DNA of 29,732 nucleotides, from the NCBI GenBank assembly GCA_934394615.1, contig CAKRRJ010000026.1:1-29732 (forward strand). The letters run 5' to 3'. This DNA comes from an uncultured Lachnospiraceae bacterium (lineage in GTDB: Bacteria > Bacillota > Clostridia > Lachnospirales > Lachnospiraceae). The translations under genes were made by a program, and so were the position numbers. Of the stretch, positions 7,615 through 14,837 are shown piece after piece. The notes under the pieces are model-generated. The model was not told the origin of the DNA, did not search any database, and saw only the letters and a program-made list of their open reading frames with translations. The number at the start of each line of letters is the position of its first letter. Positions within the stretch are counted from its first letter, which is position 1.

Positions 7615-8544
7615 ATGTTGAATATACTATATGAAGATAACGCAGTTTTGGTTGTGTGGAAGCCGGTTGGAATGGAATCCCAGTCCGGCCGCGGATTTGA
7701 TGCCGATATGGTGAGTGAGATCAAACGATACTTATCCACAAAGAAGGCGGGGGATAATCACAACTTGTCCACAAAGGTGCCGGAGCCTTATGTTGGAGTT
7801 ATCCACAGGCTGGACAAACCGGTGAGTGGAGTTATGGTGTATGCCAAGACGAAAGATGCTGCCGGAGCGCTTAGTAAGCAGGTTTCGGAAGGAAAGATGC
7901 ATAAAAAATATCTCACCGTGCTTTGTGGAAAACCTGTGGATAATGTGGAAAAATATGTGGATTATCTGTTGAAAGATGAGAAGGAAAATAAGTCCAGAAT
8001 TGTGGATATGGGGATAACAGGTGGAAAACGAGCGGAACTCATCTGCCGGACTGTGGAAACAAAGACCATAGAGCCATATGGAGAGCTGACGCTTGCTGAG
8101 ATTGAGCTTCTGACTGGCCGCCATCATCAGATCCGTGTGCAGATGTCCGGGCACGGAACGCCGATTTGGGGAGATAACCGCTATAACCCGGCATTTCAGG
8201 CCGGAAACCAGGCAGGAGTAAAAGTGGCGGATCAGATTGCGGGAAACAGGCAGCAGGCATCAGCCCCGGACGCCGTTCGCGGAAGTGAGGCAGTGGGGCA
8301 GAATGCAGGCAGCGGACAGGCAGCAGTGCAGAATGCAGGAGACAGCCGGCCGGCAGGTTTCCGCCGCCGTCCTGGTCTCGCCGCGCGCTGTGCCCGCGCT
8401 CCGAAAGCAGATGTTGCACTCGCCGCGTTTGAGCTCACCTTCACGCATCCGGTCACGGGAGAAAGCATGACATTCCGCCATGAGCCGTCCGGCGGCATCT
8501 TCCGCCAGTTTGAGGATGCTATTCGGAATCTGATAAAAAAATAG
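7615..8544 (+). CDS. RluA-family pseudouridine synthase with an internal low-complexity insert
   Basis: This enzyme isomerises uridine to pseudouridine in RNA (rRNA or tRNA; the target is not readable). From the ATG at 7615 it has 309 residues. The catalytic motif HRLDKPVSGVMV places Asp67. ELLTGRHHQIRVQMSGHG at 165-182 and the GDNRY at 186-190 complete the RluA core. In homologues GD-x-(K/R)Y is soon followed by the LAxxAxxLxFxHP segment. Here about 75 Ala/Gln/Gly/Arg-rich residues (191-267, with AVGQNAGSGQAAVQNAG) are inserted before LAAFELTFTHPV. No N-terminal S4 domain is present. An in-frame ATG at 7570 is possible, but its ribosome site is too close; AGGGTGA precedes 7615. The active-site residues are intact, so it is probably functional. 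Confidence 0.88.
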   Translation: MLNILYEDNAVLVVWKPVGMESQSGRGFDADMVSEIKRYLSTKKAGDNHNLSTKVPEPYVGVIHRLDKPVSGVMVYAKTKDAAGALSKQVSEGKMHKKYLTVLCGKPVDNVEKYVDYLLKDEKENKSRIVDMGITGGKRAELICRTVETKTIEPYGELTLAEIELLTGRHHQIRVQMSGHGTPIWGDNRYNPAFQAGNQAGVKVADQIAGNRQQASAPDAVRGSEAVGQNAGSGQAAVQNAGDSRPAGFRRRPGLAARCARAPKADVALAAFELTFTHPVTGESMTFRHEPSGGIFRQFEDAIRNLIKK

Positions 8545-8876
8545 GATCCGGAAATCCGTCTTCACCTGCATAGAAACAGGTGGTCTGGACAGAATATAGA
8601 CTGTACAAAGGAAGTACAAATCAAAAAAAGGTGAGTCCATGGGTAAGCCTGCGGAGACACGGAAGAAGATTTTAACTATAGAAGCCACAGCGCAGTGCAG
8701 GGAAGCATTCGTTCCCGTCTGCGTCCTGTGGCTTTGCTGCAGTTCAGAAAATTCCTCCATTTACATCTAAAAGAAAATGTCGTATACTGATAGATGCTGT
8801 ATTTGGAACAATTGGGGGCAAATTTAATTTTGCGACAGCCCCTTCAATCAAGTTGAGAAGAAACTGGAGGAAGATC
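8545..8876 (+). other. Intergenic region with terminator stem and HicB-gene promoter
   Basis: No firm gene in 332 bp. AAGCCACAG (8682-8690) pairs with CTGTGGCTT (8726-8734), with further pairing inside, and may end the pseudouridine synthase transcript. A good promoter follows: TTTACA (8760-8765), 17 bp, TATACT (8783-8788), serving the HicB-like gene. The leader contains a GGGG/CCCC-closed stem near 8814-8842. A 43-codon frame at 8639-8770 with AAGGTGAG before its ATG begins MGKPAETRKKILTIEA, faintly like a TetR N-terminus, but it contains the terminator stem and is probably not a gene. Confidence 0.45.
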
Positions 8877-9152
8877 ATGACATTTACTTATCCTGCGGTC
8901 ATTACACCGCATAAAGATGATGATGGATTCCATATCGTATTTCCGGATCTTGAGCTTTGCGAGGGCGACGGACCGGATTTAGAGGATGCTCTGGACGATG
9001 CCAGAGAGGCAGCCTACAACTGGCTGATGGTAGAACTGGAAGAGGGCGGTGAGTTCCCGGCCCAGAGCCACGAGGAAGATATTGAAGTTCCGGAGGGAAG
9101 CTTTGTCCGCCGGATCATCGTGCGCATCAAGCTGCTTCCGGACAGTGACTGA
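8877..9152 (+). CDS. HicB-like antitoxin-family protein, orphan
   Basis: A small protein of 91 residues with the HicB partial RNase H fold pattern: YPAVITPHKDDDGFHIVFPDL (residues 5-25), then CEGDGPDLEDALDDAREAAYNWL, the family's acidic-to-helix segment. HicB proteins neutralise the HicA mRNA interferase and bind DNA, usually through a C-terminal HTH or RHH domain. This one is short and ends in a strand (VRRIIVRIKLLPDSD) with no clear DNA-binding domain. No HicA-like frame (a roughly 60-residue dsRBD-like protein) lies within 300 bp on either side, so it is not a visible toxin-antitoxin pair. The ATG at 8877 follows GGAGG; a TTG at 8853 is in frame but lacks support. The plausible alternative is a housekeeping HicB-fold protein. 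Confidence 0.78.
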   Translation: MTFTYPAVITPHKDDDGFHIVFPDLELCEGDGPDLEDALDDAREAAYNWLMVELEEGGEFPAQSHEEDIEVPEGSFVRRIIVRIKLLPDSD

Positions 9153-9245
9153 TCCATCCGGAATGCCTGCCCGGTTCGGGGCTGGCATGGCATCCGCCCG
9201 GGTCAGGGGCGGAAAGAACATTAAAACTAAAAGGAGGAGTTGTAT

Positions 9246-9503
9246 ATGAGATATACCGTAAAACCGCACAATGTGTGCCCGACCTCTCTGTCTTTTGACT
9301 TAGAGGGCAATGTAGTAAAGAATGTAGAGTTTACCAGAGGCTGCAACGGCAACTTAAAGGCAATCAGCAAGCTGGTAGACGGCATGACCGTAGACCAGAT
9401 TTACAATGTACTTCATGGCAATACCTGCGGCAGCCGTGATACTTCCTGCGCAGACCAGCTTGCACAGGCAGTACGTCAGTGCTACGAGGAAAGCCAGAAA
9501 TAA
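9246..9503 (+). CDS. TSCPD domain-containing protein (TIGR03905 type)
   Basis: A protein of 85 residues. It contains the short cysteine-bearing TSCPD domain found at the C-terminus of some ribonucleotide reductases and as stand-alone proteins in Clostridia. The visible cysteines are Cys10 (VCPTSL), Cys32 (RGCNGN), Cys58 (NTCGSRDTSCAD) with Cys65, and Cys78 (RQCYEE); GCNGNL and the paired CGSRDTSC are typical of the TIGR03905 group. A metal or redox role is likely but unproven. The start at 9246 is set by AAGGAGG; the TTG at 9240 is disfavoured. Upstream, a 26 bp hairpin at 9163-9188 (ATGCC...GGCAT) separates it from the HicB-like gene. It ends 5 bp from the convergent LysR stop, with no terminator visible between them. 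Confidence 0.85.
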   Translation: MRYTVKPHNVCPTSLSFDLEGNVVKNVEFTRGCNGNLKAISKLVDGMTVDQIYNVLHGNTCGSRDTSCADQLAQAVRQCYEESQK

Positions 9504-9508
9504 GGACC

Positions 9509-10402
9509 TTATCCCATTTTTTCCGCAAGGCGCAGAAATTCCTGCATTTCCCGCGTCACCCATTTATCTTTATGGTAAAAGATCTGACGCCAGGTCTGCA
9601 TGTGGAAGCCGCGCACCTTCAGCTCTTTCAACTGGCCCTGTGCCAGTTCCCGGCGAATGGTAAATTCCGGAAGAAAGGAAATGCCCATATTTTTTAACAG
9701 CATACGAATAATGAACTCAGTGTTGCCGATTTCCAGAAATGGACGGATAACACGGTTTGTGGATGCCAGATACTGCTCCAGCATGTAGCGGTAGCTGGCA
9801 TCTTTTTCTGTTAAAAGAAAGGGAAACTGAAGTACTTCATCCAGGTCCAGCTCACGCTCCTCCTGTGCGAGCGCATGCTGCGGAGATGCCGCGAAAATGT
9901 TGCGTTCTGGTATTTCCAGCGTTTTTTTCCAGCGGCTGTTGTATACCTGCCTGTCGAGCAGGTATACGATATCAATGGCGTTTTCGTTCATTCGTTCCAG
10001 CAGTATATCCGGAGAATCGGTCATAATGCTGATGCTGACTTTCGGGTAGAGCCGGTGATATTCGGCAAGCAGTTCCGGGAAAATTGAGGCACAGATGGAC
10101 TCAATGGTACCCAGGCAGAGCCGCCCATTCAGCTCGGAGGTGTCAAGTACGTTGGAGACCGCAGCCTTGGCCTGTTCCATGCTCTTTACGACGGAAATGG
10201 CGTAGCGGTAAAAAATCTGCCCCTGATGTGTCAGAGAGATCTGTTTGCCGATGCGGTCAAACAGATGGACACCAAGTTCATTTTCCAGTTGTTTGATCTG
10301 AATGGTGACAGCGGCCTGGGAATAGCCGAGCTGTTTTGCTGCTTTGGAAAAGCTTTGCTGCTGCGCAACCTGCAAAAAGGTGCTGATCTCCCGAAATTCC
10401 AT
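9509..10402 (-). CDS. LysR-family transcriptional regulator, divergent from the desulfidase operon
   Basis: A protein of 297 residues, standard LysR length. The winged HTH lies at residues 1-60 (EISTFLQVAQQQSFSKAAKQ, then SQAAVTIQIKQLENELGVHLFDR), followed by a periplasmic-binding-like effector domain at about 90-295. The start is preceded by AAGGAGA. It is transcribed away from the desulfidase/AbgT genes across a 127 bp region that holds a perfect 9 bp inverted repeat. The classic LysR arrangement therefore suggests that it controls that operon in response to the transported compound. The effector is unknown. The gene converges with the TSCPD gene. Confidence 0.92.
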   Translation of the reverse strand: MEFREISTFLQVAQQQSFSKAAKQLGYSQAAVTIQIKQLENELGVHLFDRIGKQISLTHQGQIFYRYAISVVKSMEQAKAAVSNVLDTSELNGRLCLGTIESICASIFPELLAEYHRLYPKVSISIMTDSPDILLERMNENAIDIVYLLDRQVYNSRWKKTLEIPERNIFAASPQHALAQEERELDLDEVLQFPFLLTEKDASYRYMLEQYLASTNRVIRPFLEIGNTEFIIRMLLKNMGISFLPEFTIRRELAQGQLKELKVRGFHMQTWRQIFYHKDKWVTREMQEFLRLAEKMG

Positions 10403-10427
10403 GTGTTTCTCCTTACAATCATTAAAA

Positions 10428-10486
10428 AAATTTAAACGATGTGATAAAATCTTTAAATTTTACATCAATCTGTCTTTATGTTACGA
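10428..10486 (+). promoter_or_regulatory. LysR-type operator and promoter of the desulfidase/AbgT operon
   Basis: AAATTTAAA (10428-10436) and TTTAAATTT (10452-10460) form a perfect inverted repeat with a 15 bp centre, typical in size for a LysR binding site. It abuts a promoter of -35 TTTACA (10459-10464), 17 bp, -10 TACGAT (10481-10486) with TGT before it. The position just upstream of the -35 suits activation; binding is inferred. Confidence 0.5.
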
Positions 10487-10529
10487 TAAAATTATCAATT
10501 AGACAAGAAAAAGAAAGGGGAAACGCGAG

Positions 10530-11810
10530 ATGAAAAAGACAGATCCGCGCTATCAGGCATACATTCAGATTCTGAAAGAAGAGCTGATTCCGGCTATGGG
10601 CTGCACGGAGCCCATTGCTCTGGCTTACGCAGGCGCGGTGGCACGTAAAACGCTGGGCGAAATGCCGGATAAGGTAACTGTGCAGGCGAGCGGAAGCATT
10701 ATTAAAAATGTAAAATCTGTCATTGTTCCGAACACTGATCATTTAAAAGGCATTGATGCGGCAGTGACGGCCGGTATTGTGGCCGGAAATCCGGACAAGA
10801 AGCTGGAGGTCATCGCCGAGGTGACTCCGGAGCAGATTCAGCAGATGAAACAGTTTATGGAGGAGGTTCCGATCGAGGTCGAGCACATCGATAAAGGATG
10901 TACGTTCGACATTATCGTGAAGCTGTATCATGGAACTTCTTATGCGAAAGTCCGCATTGCAAACTTCCACACGAATATTGTCCTCATCGAGAAGAATGGA
11001 CAGGTACTCAGCCAGACTCCGGTGGCCGGAGACAGTGAGGAGGGCCTGACCGACAGAAATCTTCTCGACATGGAGCATATCTGGGATTTTGCGAAGACTG
11101 TGGATATCGCGGATGTGAAAGACCTTCTGGACGAGCAGATTGCCTGTAATATGGCAATCGCGGAGGAAGGCATCCAGCATGAGTACGGCGCAAATATCGG
11201 AAAGGTGCTGTTAGCCATGGATGGCGATAATGTCCGCGTGCGGGCAAAGGCCATGGCGGCAGCCGGTTCCGATGCCCGTATGAATGGCTGTGAGCTTCCG
11301 GTTGTGATCAACTCCGGAAGCGGAAATCAGGGAATCACGACTTCCGTGCCGGTCATCGTTTACGCGAAAGAGCTTGGCGTGAGCGATGAGATGCGTTATC
11401 GTGCCCTGACACTCTCAAACTTAACGACCATTCACGTCAAAACGCCGATCGGCCGCCTGTCTGCTTACTGTGGAGCAGTTGGAGCAGGAGCAGGAGCCGG
11501 TGCAGGCATCGCGTACTTATGCGGTGGCGGTTACAAGGAAGTGACACACACTGTGGTCAATGCGCTGGCAATCGTTTCCGGTATTGTCTGCGACGGAGCG
11601 AAGGCATCCTGCGCGGCAAAGATCGCATCGGCGGTTGATGCAGGCATTCTCGGGTATAATATGTATATCCGCGGACAGCAGTTTTATGGCGGAGACGGAA
11701 TCGTGTCAAAAGGGGTTGAGAGCACGTTAAAGAATGTTGGCCGCCTTGGAAAAGAAGGTATGAAAGAAACCAACGATGAGATCATCAAAATCATGATTGG
11801 AGAAAATTAA
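10530..11810 (+). CDS. L-cysteine desulfidase / serine dehydratase alpha-family enzyme (UPF0597)
   Basis: An iron-sulfur lyase of 426 residues. Family members split L-cysteine to pyruvate, ammonia and sulfide (CyuA/CdsB) or deaminate serine-like substrates, without PLP. The near-N-terminal GCTEP motif contains Cys25, the proposed catalytic cysteine of archaeal desulfidase. Cys314, Cys354 and Cys361 have the spacing (40 and 7) of its [4Fe-4S] ligands. A glycine/alanine-rich AVGAGAGAGAGIAYLCGGGY segment surrounds 316-335. The start follows AAAGGGG. It is first in an operon with the AbgT-type transporter and under a divergent LysR. Cysteine is the best-known substrate, but the transporter partner suggests another amino acid or a conjugate is possible. 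Confidence 0.85.
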   Translation: MKKTDPRYQAYIQILKEELIPAMGCTEPIALAYAGAVARKTLGEMPDKVTVQASGSIIKNVKSVIVPNTDHLKGIDAAVTAGIVAGNPDKKLEVIAEVTPEQIQQMKQFMEEVPIEVEHIDKGCTFDIIVKLYHGTSYAKVRIANFHTNIVLIEKNGQVLSQTPVAGDSEEGLTDRNLLDMEHIWDFAKTVDIADVKDLLDEQIACNMAIAEEGIQHEYGANIGKVLLAMDGDNVRVRAKAMAAAGSDARMNGCELPVVINSGSGNQGITTSVPVIVYAKELGVSDEMRYRALTLSNLTTIHVKTPIGRLSAYCGAVGAGAGAGAGIAYLCGGGYKEVTHTVVNALAIVSGIVCDGAKASCAAKIASAVDAGILGYNMYIRGQQFYGGDGIVSKGVESTLKNVGRLGKEGMKETNDEIIKIMIGEN

Positions 11811-11811
11811 C

Positions 11812-13362
11812 ATGGCAAAAGCAAAAACGAAAGAAAAAAAGGGGTTTATTCTGCGGGCGCTCGATACCGTAGAGCGCGTGGGTAACGGACTTCCGAACCC
11901 GGCAACGATCTTTCTGATCTTAACCGGGGTTGTGATCATCCTTTCCGCAATCTGCGCGGCATGCGGTGTCTCTGTAACCTACGATTTCCTCGACAGTGCG
12001 TCTGGAGAGATCACCCAGAAAACGGTGGCAGCAGTCAGCCTGCTTGCGCCGGACAGCATCCGGCATATGGTAACCACAGTAGTTGGCAACTTTACCGGAT
12101 TCTTCGCTCTGGGAACTGTATTTACGATTATGATCGGTGTCGGCGTTGCAGATGGTACCGGATTCATGTCAGCACTGCTGCGCAAGGTAGCTGCATCCAC
12201 TCCGAAGGGAATGGTAACGGCAGTGGTTGTGTTCCTTGGCATTATGTCTAACATCGCGTCTTCTACCGGATATGTGGTACTCGTTCCGCTTGGCGCGATC
12301 CTGTTCATGGCATTTGGACGCCATCCGATAGCAGGTCTGGCAGCAGCGTTTGCTGGTGTTTCCGGCGGATGGAGCGCAAACCTCCTGATCGGAACCAACG
12401 ATCCGATGTTTGCCGGCATGTCCACCCAGGCAGCGCAGATGCTGGATCCGGGCTATACGGTACTTCCGGTTGCAAACTGGTACTTTATGATGGCATCCAC
12501 CGTTCTCATCACCGTGATCGGAACGCTGGTGACTGACAAGCTCATTGAGCCGCGCCTGACTCCGTATGTTCCGGATGAGTCTGAGCAGGTTCAGGATATT
12601 GCGGAGAACGAGAAGCGCGGCATGCGTTTCGCGGGCATCACTGCACTGGTTTATGTAGCACTGATGGCAGCGCTGGTTGTTCCGACAAATGGCCTGCTTC
12701 GCAATCCGGAGACTCATTCTTTCTTAAGCTCCCCGTTCATGAGCGGTATCATTTTCTTCATGATGCTGTTATTCCTGCTTCCGGGTCTTGCCTATGGTAT
12801 CGGAGCTGGTGTCATCAAGAATGATAAAGACGTGGTTGCCCTGATGAACAAGACCATCAGCGGCCTGTCCAGCTTCATGGTGCTGATTTTCTTCGCAGCT
12901 CAGTTTACTGCATGCTTTAACTATTCCAACCTGGGAACCATCATTTCTGTTTCCGGCGCGGATTTCCTGCAGTCTGTCGGATTTACCGGCCTGCCGCTTG
13001 TAATCTGCTTTATTGTGCTGACTGCGTTCATCAACATTTTCATTGCGGTGGATTCCGCGAAATGGGCAATTATGGCTCCAATCTTTGTGCCGATGTTCAT
13101 GCGCCTCGGCCTTTCCCCGGAGCTGACCCAGGTAGCGTACCGTATTGGTGATTCCAGTACCAACATCATTGCTCCGCTGATGCCGTTCTTCGTACTGACT
13201 GTGGCATTCTTCCAGAAGTACGACAAGAAGGCAGGCATCGGAAGTGTAATTTCCACCATGCTTCCGTATTCCATTGCATTCCTGCTTGGCTGGATCGCAA
13301 TGTTTGCCGCATGGTATCTGCTTGGCCTCCCGTTAGGGCCGGGATCCCAGATGTTCTACTAA
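11812..13362 (+). CDS. AbgT-family transporter
   Basis: A membrane protein of 516 residues with about 11-13 hydrophobic segments. It resembles AbgT (p-aminobenzoyl-glutamate importer) and the wider ion-transporter superfamily. Marker segments are NGLPNPATIFLILTG at 25-39, the first re-entrant signature NIASSTGYVVLVPLGA, VSGGWSANLLIGTNDP at 183-198, and the second repeat VDSAKWAIMAPIFVPMF with GDSSTNIIAPLMP. AbgT members move aminobenzoyl-glutamate or, in some species, export sulfonamides. The cargo here is more likely linked to the desulfidase-like partner, since only 1 bp separates the genes and its ribosome site (GGAGA) lies in the end of that gene. A TTG at 11797 is in frame but would overlap upstream. 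A strong terminator follows. Confidence 0.9.
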   Translation: MAKAKTKEKKGFILRALDTVERVGNGLPNPATIFLILTGVVIILSAICAACGVSVTYDFLDSASGEITQKTVAAVSLLAPDSIRHMVTTVVGNFTGFFALGTVFTIMIGVGVADGTGFMSALLRKVAASTPKGMVTAVVVFLGIMSNIASSTGYVVLVPLGAILFMAFGRHPIAGLAAAFAGVSGGWSANLLIGTNDPMFAGMSTQAAQMLDPGYTVLPVANWYFMMASTVLITVIGTLVTDKLIEPRLTPYVPDESEQVQDIAENEKRGMRFAGITALVYVALMAALVVPTNGLLRNPETHSFLSSPFMSGIIFFMMLLFLLPGLAYGIGAGVIKNDKDVVALMNKTISGLSSFMVLIFFAAQFTACFNYSNLGTIISVSGADFLQSVGFTGLPLVICFIVLTAFINIFIAVDSAKWAIMAPIFVPMFMRLGLSPELTQVAYRIGDSSTNIIAPLMPFFVLTVAFFQKYDKKAGIGSVISTMLPYSIAFLLGWIAMFAAWYLLGLPLGPGSQMFY

Positions 13363-13380
13363 AATAATATAGCATAGACG

Positions 13381-13433
13381 AAAACTGCTGTGCCGGGCTG
13401 TGATATTGCAGACCGCGGCACAGCAGTTTTTTT
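13381..13433 (+). terminator. Intrinsic terminator of the desulfidase/AbgT operon
   Basis: AAAACTGCTGTGCCG (13381-13395) pairs perfectly with CGGCACAGCAGTTTT (13416-13430), with T continuing to 13433. Stem of 15 bp with U-tract. The dispersed repeat begins on the last T residues. Confidence 0.9.
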
Positions 13434-13563
13434 GTATGATAGGAAATTGCGTCCTATCATACAAAAAGCGCTCCGCAGGGATGCGCACTCGGCGCAATGG
13501 TAGATGGTTGCCGAAGCAACCGCGCCTCGGCGCGAGAATCCGGCAAGCCGGATTCTTTTTCAT
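13434..13563 (+). repeat. Dispersed structured intergenic repeat, copy 1
   Basis: About 130 bp, highly similar to 21897-22025. Order of parts: stem GTATGATAGGA/TCCTATCATAC (13434-13462, extendable through flanking T/A runs to 16 bp); GGCGC...GCGCC enclosing GGTTGC-CGAA-GCAACC; CGCGCC/GGCGCG; and a final stem GAATCCGGC-AA-GCCGGATTC followed by five T and CAT. The final stem differs in sequence from copy 2 but is fully paired in both. It has no coding capacity; the frames crossing it are accidental. Confidence 0.85.
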
Positions 13564-13595
13564 CTGTTTTCATAGAAAAAATGGCAGAATTGTGT

Positions 13596-13601
13596 TAGGA
13601 T
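13596..13601 (+). promoter_or_regulatory. Possible extended -10 promoter for the GGDEF operon
   Basis: TGTTAGGAT places an extended -10 TAGGAT at 13596-13601; no good -35 is present. Initiation near 13608 would leave the ATG at 13614 almost leaderless and favours the ATG at 13647. Confidence 0.3.
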
Positions 13602-13646
13602 AAATTCATATGCATGTGCGAAAATAAAAACTGCGGGAGATGTTGT

Positions 13647-14837
13647 ATGAAGACAGGAAAAGTCAGAATAGTTCAGATGCTGCTCTTGATTGGTATGACA
13701 GTAATGATTGCATTGCTCGTATATGGAAATTTGGAGAAAAAGAACCTGGCAGTTATGCTGCTGCTTCTGTTTTATTTCCTATGGAATATCTGGACCATGC
13801 ACCAGCTCATGAAAAGTCGTGCGGTGGCTGTTGAGGAACTGGAGCGGAGCAATCTGCTGATCAGCTGTGTGACGGAACTTTCCGGCTGCGAGGATGTGGA
13901 CCGGGCGCTCAACAACCTGCTTGAGCTGGTAACAGAGTATTTCCACGGAGACCGTACTTATATTTTTGATGTAGATTACGAGCAGAAACTGATCCACAAT
14001 AGTTACGAGTACGCGAAAACCGGGGTCACAAAGGAAATCGAGAATCTGAAAAATATTCCTATTTCTGTGATTCAGACCTGGCTGGACATGTTTGAGGAGC
14101 GCGGCATGTTTTATATTTCCAATCTGGATGCCGAAAAAAATGAGGACGATGTGCGTATCTATGAAATCTTAAAGGCGCAGAATATCAGCAGCCTGATCGC
14201 AGTGCCATTAAAAAAGAATGGAGAGATTACAGGATTTCTGGGAGTCGATAATCCGCGCTGTCATTGCTGTGATTTTGAACTGCTCACTTCGATACAGGCA
14301 TTTATCGTGAACCGTATAGAAACCAGCGCGCAGCAGGAAAAACTGAAATATTTAAGCTACCGTGATCTTTTAACAAATTTGTATAACCGCAACCGCTATA
14401 TGCGGTTTTTAGATAAGTACCGCGGAAAACATCTGGAAAATATCGGCGTGGTCTATATCGATTTGAATGGCTTAAAGCAGGTGAATGATGAGCAGGGACA
14501 TGAAGCAGGGGATTCCTTTATCCGCCGGGCAGCCCAGCAGATCGTGGCGATTTTTCCGGACTGTACTTACCGTGTGGGCGGCGATGAATTTGTCGTTGTG
14601 TACCCCAATGTCCTGGAGCAGCAGTTTGCGTTCCTGATCGACCAGCTCAAGCTGAACACGAGACAGCATCATGTCAGCATTTCCTTTGGCGCGGTCTGGA
14701 AGGAATCTTGTGTAAACCTGGATGCGCTGCTAAAAGAAGCAGACGAGCAGATGTATCAGTCTAAGAAGAAGTTTTACGAAAACGAAGAACACGACCGGAG
14801 ACGGAAACGGAGAGAGTTTGTGGAGGAAGACGCGTGA
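13647..14837 (+). CDS. Membrane GAF-GGDEF protein, probable diguanylate cyclase
   Basis: A protein of 396 residues. Two N-terminal transmembrane helices (about 8-26 and 33-50) form a hairpin. A GAF-like sensor domain follows at about 70-230 (VTELSGCEDVDRALNNLLEL through SSLIAVPLKKNGEITGFLGV), then a GGDEF domain at about 235-375 with VVYIDLNGLKQVND, the intact signature GGDEF at 311-315 and a final ADEQMYQSKK. The signature is complete, so cyclic di-GMP synthesis is expected. The RxxD inhibitory site that often lies five residues before GGDEF is absent. The ATG at 13647 follows GGGAG at good spacing; an ATG 33 bp upstream is also in frame. The stop overlaps the next gene's GTG (GTGA), showing tight coupling to a molybdoenzyme. 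Confidence 0.9.
   Translation: MKTGKVRIVQMLLLIGMTVMIALLVYGNLEKKNLAVMLLLLFYFLWNIWTMHQLMKSRAVAVEELERSNLLISCVTELSGCEDVDRALNNLLELVTEYFHGDRTYIFDVDYEQKLIHNSYEYAKTGVTKEIENLKNIPISVIQTWLDMFEERGMFYISNLDAEKNEDDVRIYEILKAQNISSLIAVPLKKNGEITGFLGVDNPRCHCCDFELLTSIQAFIVNRIETSAQQEKLKYLSYRDLLTNLYNRNRYMRFLDKYRGKHLENIGVVYIDLNGLKQVNDEQGHEAGDSFIRRAAQQIVAIFPDCTYRVGGDEFVVVYPNVLEQQFAFLIDQLKLNTRQHHVSISFGAVWKESCVNLDALLKEADEQMYQSKKKFYENEEHDRRRKRREFVEEDA

Noticed and set aside
13400..13603. Frames at 13400-13603 and 21863-22063 sharing the peptide MIGNCVLSYK
   Set aside because: The shared peptide comes from the dispersed hairpin repeat. The rest of the frames does not match, and one of them starts within the T-box terminator.
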